Positions 4,154 through 9,380 of a DNA stretch of 9,380 nt are shown here, in pieces. The position numbers and the translations under genes were made by a program. The notes beneath the pieces are model-generated. The model saw only the letters and a list, made by a program, of their open reading frames with translations, was not told the DNA's origin and ran no database searches. The stretch covers positions 1 to 9,380 of the forward strand of contig CALCVT010000120.1 in assembly GCA_937906495.1 (NCBI GenBank). The letters are read 5' to 3'. This DNA comes from an uncultured Prevotella sp. (GTDB taxonomy: Bacteria > Bacteroidota > Bacteroidia > Bacteroidales > Bacteroidaceae). Positions within the stretch are counted from its first letter, which is position 1. Each line of letters opens with the position of its first letter.

Positions 4154-7100
4154 ATGTTTAAACAGCTCAGAACAGTAAGTGCGTTCTTGCTACTGCTTGG
4201 TACTTTGCCAGGAGTGGCTCAAGCGTCAGCCTTTACCAATGAGGCTAACGTGCAAATTACCCAACAAAGCGAAAAATGTACAGGTACCATTACCGACGAA
4301 CACGGCGAACCGATGATTGGTGCAAGTGTTTTTGTGAAAGGTACCAAGCAAATCACGTCGACCGACATGAATGGTCAGTTCACGCTTTCGGATGTAAAGC
4401 GCGGTGCTCAGATTCATGTGTCGTGCGTGGGTTACAAAGCTGTCGATGTGGTATGGGAAGGTACAGCATTGAAAGTCGTTTTGCAGGAAGATGATAAAAA
4501 CAAACTCAACGAAGTTGTTGTAACAGCACTCGGTATCAAGCGCCAGGCCCGTTCGCTCGGTTACTCAACAACCAAGGTAGACGGCGAAGACTTTGCCATG
4601 GTGCGCGACCCGAACCTGGGTAATGCCCTTTCGGGTAAGGTGGCCGGTGTGAGCGTTTCGGGTAATGCTACGGGTGGCGGTTCGTCGCGTGTCATTATTC
4701 GTGGTAACGCTTCGCTTACGGGTAACAACATGCCGCTTTATGTTGTTGACGGTGTTCCTTTTGACAACTCCAACCAAGGTTCGGCTGGTACCTATGGCGG
4801 TATGGATATGGGCGATGGCTTGAACAACATTAACCCCGACGATATTGAAAGCATCCAGGTGCTCAAGGGTGCTGCCGCATCGGCCCTTTATGGTTATCGA
4901 GGCGGTAATGGTGCCATTCTGATTACAACAAAGAGCGGTAAAAAGGGCCGCCCCGTGAGCGTAGAGTTTAACAACAACTTGACTTTCAATCTGATTTACG
5001 ACCAGCGCGACTTCCAAAAGGTGTTCGGTATCGGTACAAACGGTAAGCGCCCTATGACGGCAGATGCTGCCAAGGATGCCGAAACTTCGAGCTGGGGTGA
5101 AGCACTCGACGGCGGAAAAGCTGTCAACTTCCTTGGTCAGGAGTACAAATATTCGTACATCGACAATTGGGACAACTTCTATCGTCTGGGTATTACCGAC
5201 CAGACCTCGGTTTCTATTAGCGGTGCAAGCGAAAATGTCACTTACCGCGTAGGTCTTTCTAACTCGTTCGAGAAAGGTATCCTGCCCAACTCCTCAAACA
5301 AACAGCAGGGTATCAACCTCAATACTACATACGACATTCTCAAGAATCTGCATTTTACGGTCAATGCCAACTATGTGTTCGAAAAGTTCAACGGACGTTC
5401 AAACCTTTCGGATGGTAACGGCAACACCAATGCCTCGTTGCTTTATCACGGAAACTCGTTCGATGTACGCTGGATGAAAAACGGCGGTGCTGGCTGTCAG
5501 TGGGGTACCAATCCTGACGGAAGCGAAATGATTGGCGGTAACAACATTTACATGAACAACCCCTACTGGTTGCAGTACCGCAAAACCAATACCACACACC
5601 GTAACCGTTTGACCGGTGCCATGACCCTGAAGTGGGAAATTACCGACTGGCTCTATGCACAGGGTGCTGTACAACGCGATGGTTTTACGCTGGAATACAA
5701 GCAGGTTCAGCCTAAGGGCGCTGCCGCCGACCCCGCCGGATGGCTCACCGAATATGAAAAGAACTACTACGAGTTGAACACCAACTTCCTGCTCGGATTT
5801 AACAAAACATTTGGCGACTGGAGCATCGATGCTACTTTTGGCGGTAATGCCCTGCGCAATGTAACAAAAATCTACTACGTATCGAACGGTGGCCGCCCCT
5901 TCGTGGTTGAAGGCTTGCATTCGACCAACAACCTGGGCGACAAGCGTCCTGAAAAGAGTTATATCGAATATCGAGTAAACTCCTTCTATGCTACAGCCGA
6001 CTTTGGCTGGCGCAACCAGGTGTTCCTTAACCTTACAGGACGTAACGACTGGTTCTCTACCCTTTCGCCCGACAACAATAGCTACTTCTATCCCTCGGCA
6101 ACCCTTTCGTGGGTATTCTCTGATAGCTTCAAGGTGCCCGAATGGTTCACCTTCGGTAAGTTGCGCGCTTCGTATGCTGCAGCATCTAACGGTACGTCGG
6201 CCTATCAGAATATCCTGCTCTATAAACTGGCTAACTACACGGTAAACGGCCAGAACATTATTCAGCAGAACAACAACAACCGTTATCCCAATGCCAACCT
6301 TAAGCCTGTGCGCATTTCTGAGTACGAAGCAGGTTTGAACCTTGCCTTCTTCAACAACCGCCTGAGCTTTGATATGGCTTACTATGTAAAGAATACGAAG
6401 GACGATATTGCTGTGGTTTCAACCTCGGGCGCTTCGGGTTATGGCTCAAAGGTGCTCAACGTGGGCGAAATCCGCAACCAGGGCTTCGAGTTTATGCTCG
6501 ACGCTACTCCCGTCCGCACCCAGAACTTCTCGTGGAACAGTACCTTCAACTTTGCCTACAACGACAGTGAAGTGCGCTACCTTGGCGAAGGTGTTAAGGA
6601 ACTTATGATTGACGGTGCCATGTCGCGTTCGGGCAACGTGTCGGTACAAAATATTGTAGGCCAGTCGTACGGTCAGCTCGTAGGTTACCGCTACAAGCGC
6701 GACGACCAGGGCAATATTGTATTTGCCAACGGTGCCGCCCAAAACAGCGGTAAACTCGAGAGCCTGGGCAACGGTGTGTACAAGTTTACCGGTGGTTGGC
6801 GCAACACCTTGAGATACAAGAACTTTACGCTCGGCTTCCTGATTGACTTCAAGGCCGGTGCCAAGCTCTTCTCGGGAACAAACTACTCACTCTACAGCAA
6901 CGGTTTGCACAAAAACACCCTGAATGGCCGTACTCCTCAGAATCCTGATGCTATGATTGTAGGCCAGGGTGTGATGTGGGATGAGGCTGCCGGCAAATAT
7001 GTACCCAACACCGTGGGATTGCCCGCCTCGACCTACTATGGCAAGATTTGCGAAAACAACATTGCTGAGGAGTTTATCTACAACGCCAGCTTTATCAAAC

Positions 7101-7330
7101 TGCGTGAACTCTCGCTCACTTACGACCTGCCCAAGAGTCTGCTCGAACGTCAGAAGGCTGTCAAGGGCGTAAGCATTTCGCTCATCGGACGTAACCTGTG
7201 GACCATCCTTAAACATACCGATAACATCGACCCCGAAGCAGCCTATAACAACTCAAACGGTCAGGGCTTGGAGCTGAACGGTTACCCCGCTACGCGCAAC
7301 ATCGGTTTCAACGTAAACATCAAATTCTAA
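4154..7330 (+). CDS. SusC/RagA-family TonB-dependent outer-membrane transporter
   Basis: The 1058-residue protein is an outer-membrane active importer that works with the SusD-like lipoprotein encoded next to it. Residues 1-26 are a signal peptide (FLLLLGTLPGVAQASA). Residues 42-113 form a carboxypeptidase-regulatory-like domain (GTITDEHGEPMIGASVFVKG, then a DMNGQFTL core). The TonB-box region follows at NEVVVTALG (119-127). The plug domain (about 130-265) carries the SusC hallmarks PLYVVDGVPFDN (194-205) and VLKGAAASALYG (236-247). The rest is a 22-strand-type beta-barrel ending in Phe1058 after an alternating strand, as needed for barrel insertion. There is no STN signalling domain between signal peptide and regulatory domain, so direct sigma/anti-sigma signalling is unlikely. 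It is preceded by a full promoter and lies 25 bases before susD, clearly in one operon. The imported ligand is unknown; glycans, peptides and other oligomers are all possible. Confidence 0.96.
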   Translation: MFKQLRTVSAFLLLLGTLPGVAQASAFTNEANVQITQQSEKCTGTITDEHGEPMIGASVFVKGTKQITSTDMNGQFTLSDVKRGAQIHVSCVGYKAVDVVWEGTALKVVLQEDDKNKLNEVVVTALGIKRQARSLGYSTTKVDGEDFAMVRDPNLGNALSGKVAGVSVSGNATGGGSSRVIIRGNASLTGNNMPLYVVDGVPFDNSNQGSAGTYGGMDMGDGLNNINPDDIESIQVLKGAAASALYGYRGGNGAILITTKSGKKGRPVSVEFNNNLTFNLIYDQRDFQKVFGIGTNGKRPMTADAAKDAETSSWGEALDGGKAVNFLGQEYKYSYIDNWDNFYRLGITDQTSVSISGASENVTYRVGLSNSFEKGILPNSSNKQQGINLNTTYDILKNLHFTVNANYVFEKFNGRSNLSDGNGNTNASLLYHGNSFDVRWMKNGGAGCQWGTNPDGSEMIGGNNIYMNNPYWLQYRKTNTTHRNRLTGAMTLKWEITDWLYAQGAVQRDGFTLEYKQVQPKGAAADPAGWLTEYEKNYYELNTNFLLGFNKTFGDWSIDATFGGNALRNVTKIYYVSNGGRPFVVEGLHSTNNLGDKRPEKSYIEYRVNSFYATADFGWRNQVFLNLTGRNDWFSTLSPDNNSYFYPSATLSWVFSDSFKVPEWFTFGKLRASYAAASNGTSAYQNILLYKLANYTVNGQNIIQQNNNNRYPNANLKPVRISEYEAGLNLAFFNNRLSFDMAYYVKNTKDDIAVVSTSGASGYGSKVLNVGEIRNQGFEFMLDATPVRTQNFSWNSTFNFAYNDSEVRYLGEGVKELMIDGAMSRSGNVSVQNIVGQSYGQLVGYRYKRDDQGNIVFANGAAQNSGKLESLGNGVYKFTGGWRNTLRYKNFTLGFLIDFKAGAKLFSGTNYSLYSNGLHKNTLNGRTPQNPDAMIVGQGVMWDEAAGKYVPNTVGLPASTYYGKICENNIAEEFIYNASFIKLRELSLTYDLPKSLLERQKAVKGVSISLIGRNLWTILKHTDNIDPEAAYNNSNGQGLELNGYPATRNIGFNVNIKF

Positions 7331-7355
7331 ACTACACCAAACAGTCAATATTTGT

Positions 7356-8999
7356 ATGAAAAGCTATATAAAACTCCTCTGCGCAACCCTCTCGCTTTCG
7401 GCAGTGGTAAGTTGCAGTGACTTTGGCGATACTAACATCGACCCCGAACACCTCAATGAGGGTAACGTGCCCTATGCCATGTTGTTCAGTAATGCGCAAC
7501 ATCAGTCATTGGGCTCTGACTGGGACGTATGGCGTTCCGGCTGTATCTATGCCGCTCAGTGGAACCAACATTTGGCCGGTGGCGGCTGGTGGTGGAGCTA
7601 TGGTGCCAACAGCTACAGCGATGCCTATGCTTCGGCCTTGTGGGATGCAATCTACTCGGGCGACCGCGGTGCCGTGCGCGATGTGACCACCGTAATAGAC
7701 CAGTGGAAAGATAAAGAAGGCTTTGAGCTTGACTATAACATTGCCCGCGTAATGCGCGTGTATACCATGCACCGCCTGACCGACCTTTACGGCGACATTC
7801 CTTACTCCGAGGCCGGACGCCCCGACAAGTACTCCTACCCCAAGTACGATGACCAAAAGGATATCTACATGGATATGCTTAAGGAACTCGACGAGGCACA
7901 GGCTGTACTGGCCAAAGGTGGCATGGCTAAAATGGCCAAGCAAGACCTCTACTACCAGGCTGACGCTTCGAAATGGCACAAATTTGCCAACGCTCTGATG
8001 CTCCGTCTGGCCATGCGTCTGACCAAAGTAGACCCCGAAACAGCCAAAACCTATGCACAGAAAGCTGTAAATAACGGACTCATCACCGAGGTGGCCGACA
8101 ACTGCCTGCTGGCCCATCCCGATGGTAATGTGAACGACGACTCAGCCGAACCCTATGCAAAAGTGTTCTCGCATGCCGACCCGGGCGTGGCCTTTGTACA
8201 CATGAACTTCCTGAACCTGCTCAAGAAGACCAACGACCCGCGTATCCCCATGATTGCCTGCGTTATCAAGGATAACCCTAATGTGTCAATCACCAACGCA
8301 AACTACAGCTACGGCGATTCCGATCCGGCCATCCAGAAGGGCTTGCCTACCTGCTACTCGTTTACTACAACAAGCGACTGGTTTGTTGGTAACAAATATC
8401 CTGAACTGGCTGACAAAGACGGACTTTACGATGCTTCATCGCCCAACTACTACAAAAAACAGTACTCGCAGCCTAACAAATACACCTACGGCGATCCTAA
8501 GGCACCTACCTTTATCGTAACGGCGGCACAAACCAACCTGCTCCTTGCCGAGGCTGCCTACCGTGGCTGGATTGGCGGAGATGCCAAAACTTATTACGAA
8601 AACGGCTTGCGTGCGGCTATGAAGCAGTTTGCTGCTTTCCCCAACGCCACCAAACTCTATGAGAAGTACATGACCGACGAGGCCATCGAGGCTTACATTG
8701 CAGCAAACCCCTTCGATCAGAGCAAGGCACTTGAGCAAATTAACACCCAGTACTGGATTACCTGCTTCTGCGATGAGTACGAAACCTTCTCGAACTGGCG
8801 CCGCTCGGGCTATCCCGAACTCAAGTATCAGGGCGACCCCTCGCACCCTGTATCGGGGGTCACCCTCCTCGAAACGGCACGTCGCCTGACCTATCCTGTA
8901 ACAGAGTCGACCATCAACAAAAATCACTACAACGAGGCTGTAGGCAAACTCAAAAAGGGTGATACCTTTGCTTCGCGTGTATGGTGGGATGCTGAGTAA
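7356..8999 (+). CDS. SusD/RagB-family surface lipoprotein (SusD-like_2 type)
   Basis: The 547-residue lipoprotein is the ligand-binding lid of the SusC transporter. It has a lipoprotein signal peptide with VVSC and lipidated Cys20, followed by acidic SDFGD, which suits export to the cell surface in this phylum. The N-terminal block NIDPEHLNEGNVPYA and later motifs fit the SusD-like_2 branch: YTMHRLTDLYGDIPYSEAG in the TPR-like helices (DLYGD at 143-147), RLAMRLTKVDPE, LLLAEAAYRGW (395-405) and DEYETFSNWRRSGYPEL (473-489). A GGGWWWSY run (75-82) puts three tryptophans together and may contribute to ligand stacking, but this is inference. The start ATG 25 bases after the susC stop gives a standard signal peptide. 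There is no separate promoter in the gap. No catalytic motif is expected or seen. Members of this branch are often not beside glycoside hydrolases, so the substrate should not be assumed to be a polysaccharide. Confidence 0.94.
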   Translation: MKSYIKLLCATLSLSAVVSCSDFGDTNIDPEHLNEGNVPYAMLFSNAQHQSLGSDWDVWRSGCIYAAQWNQHLAGGGWWWSYGANSYSDAYASALWDAIYSGDRGAVRDVTTVIDQWKDKEGFELDYNIARVMRVYTMHRLTDLYGDIPYSEAGRPDKYSYPKYDDQKDIYMDMLKELDEAQAVLAKGGMAKMAKQDLYYQADASKWHKFANALMLRLAMRLTKVDPETAKTYAQKAVNNGLITEVADNCLLAHPDGNVNDDSAEPYAKVFSHADPGVAFVHMNFLNLLKKTNDPRIPMIACVIKDNPNVSITNANYSYGDSDPAIQKGLPTCYSFTTTSDWFVGNKYPELADKDGLYDASSPNYYKKQYSQPNKYTYGDPKAPTFIVTAAQTNLLLAEAAYRGWIGGDAKTYYENGLRAAMKQFAAFPNATKLYEKYMTDEAIEAYIAANPFDQSKALEQINTQYWITCFCDEYETFSNWRRSGYPELKYQGDPSHPVSGVTLLETARRLTYPVTESTINKNHYNEAVGKLKKGDTFASRVWWDAE

Positions 9000-9380
9000 G
9001 TCACCCCGATACTTAATGCCCCGCACGCTGTAGTGCATGTTTATCCAATCCGGCCCGGACTGTTTGCCTTGCAAGCGGTCCGGGCCGGTTGCGTCGGGGT
9101 TGGATTAGCAGTATTTCCCCGATTTGGACGGGGAATAGGGGACATGTTTATCAGCTTTCACGATTTGGCTGAGGTGCTTCTCCGGAACTTGCCAGAAACA
9201 AAACTTGGGCCACAGCCGATGTCGGAGAAATAGATACAGTTCCTTCCGGTTGTGTAGGCTATGTAATAGTCACCCAACGAAGTCGAAAATAAAAATGAAG
9301 CAGGATATGTATAATTTTCCTACTAAATGTTGAAGTCGTCTAAACTTTTCTGACGAAGATTTGATTTGGAGATTTATCTC
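9000..9380. other. Region downstream of susD without a clear gene
   Basis: After the hairpin at 9050-9088 there are about 290 bases with no gene I can defend. Weak plus-strand frames lack motifs. On the minus strand, 9158-9319 is open for 53 codons without an ATG and encodes a protein-like stretch including GDYYIAYTTGRNCIYF. Two further inverted repeats are present: TTCCCC/GGGGAA (9115-9120 with 9130-9135) and TTCTCCG/CGGAGAA (9178-9184 with 9223-9229). No enzyme or regulator of the susCD operon is visible before the window ends. Confidence 0.5.
9050..9088. terminator. Strong stem-loop after the susD gene, operon 3' end
   Basis: CCGGCCCGGAC (9050-9060) pairs perfectly with GTCCGGGCCGG (9078-9088). 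The intervening 17 bases continue the helix with 7 more pairs, two of them G·U, leaving a 3-base loop. The result is an 18-bp, very GC-rich hairpin 50 bases after the susD stop. Outside it, ATCCAA (9043-9048) can pair with TTGGAT (9100-9105). No T-run follows, so it may terminate inefficiently or protect the mRNA 3' end. Confidence 0.65.

Noticed and set aside
9033..9233. Plus-strand 66-residue frame downstream of susD
   Set aside because: It is translated through the 18-bp hairpin and other inverted repeats, and it has no promoter, motif or plausible start context.
1..9380. tRNA, rRNA, CRISPR array, insertion sequence or transposase
   Set aside because: I saw no T-loop/acceptor-stem patterns, no regularly spaced direct repeats and no transposase motifs on either strand.

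Overview
The window looks like chromosomal DNA of a Bacteroidota member, probably in the Bacteroidales (Prevotella/Bacteroides-like). The reasons are a SusC/SusD-type outer-membrane pair, start codons without Shine-Dalgarno sequences, and several matches to the Bacteroidota -7 promoter element TAnnTTTG. One of these is a complete TTTG-N19-TATATTTG promoter in front of susC. Genus cannot be fixed from the sequence alone.

Left third (1-2268). The first 167 bases hold the N-terminus of a minus-strand exported protein that runs off the left edge. Next comes a minus-strand nitroreductase of the TM1586-like type (538-1230). It is divergent from a plus-strand cysteine-rich DUF1847 protein (1627-2268), with a 396-base gap between them that carries a -7-like box for each direction.

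Middle (2269-4153). The DUF1847 gene converges on a secreted glycerophosphodiester phosphodiesterase (2319-3143, minus). The two share a long stem-loop that overlaps the phosphodiesterase stop codon. A 69-residue cysteine-cluster protein (3186-3395, plus) is divergent from the phosphodiesterase and ends at a conventional hairpin plus T-run terminator. It is followed by about 760 bases without a convincing gene. That stretch holds a 16-base poly-C tract next to an 18-base palindrome, a strong two-part hairpin, an 8-bp inverted repeat, a cluster of GTAC dyads and the susC promoter.

Right half (4154-9380). A susC-like TonB-dependent transporter (1058 aa) and a susD-like lipoprotein (547 aa) form a two-gene operon separated by 25 bases. 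Together they should make an outer-membrane 'pedal-bin' importer: SusD captures the ligand at the surface and SusC moves it across the outer membrane using TonB energy. No glycoside hydrolase, sensor or sigma/anti-sigma gene is visible, so the substrate is unknown. The operon is followed by an 18-bp stem-loop and about 290 bases with no clear gene.

The genes look like ordinary housekeeping or accessory genes of this phylum. The more unusual material is intergenic: the poly-C/palindrome/hairpin block, the GTAC cluster, and three short open frames without ATG starts that encode protein-like peptides.
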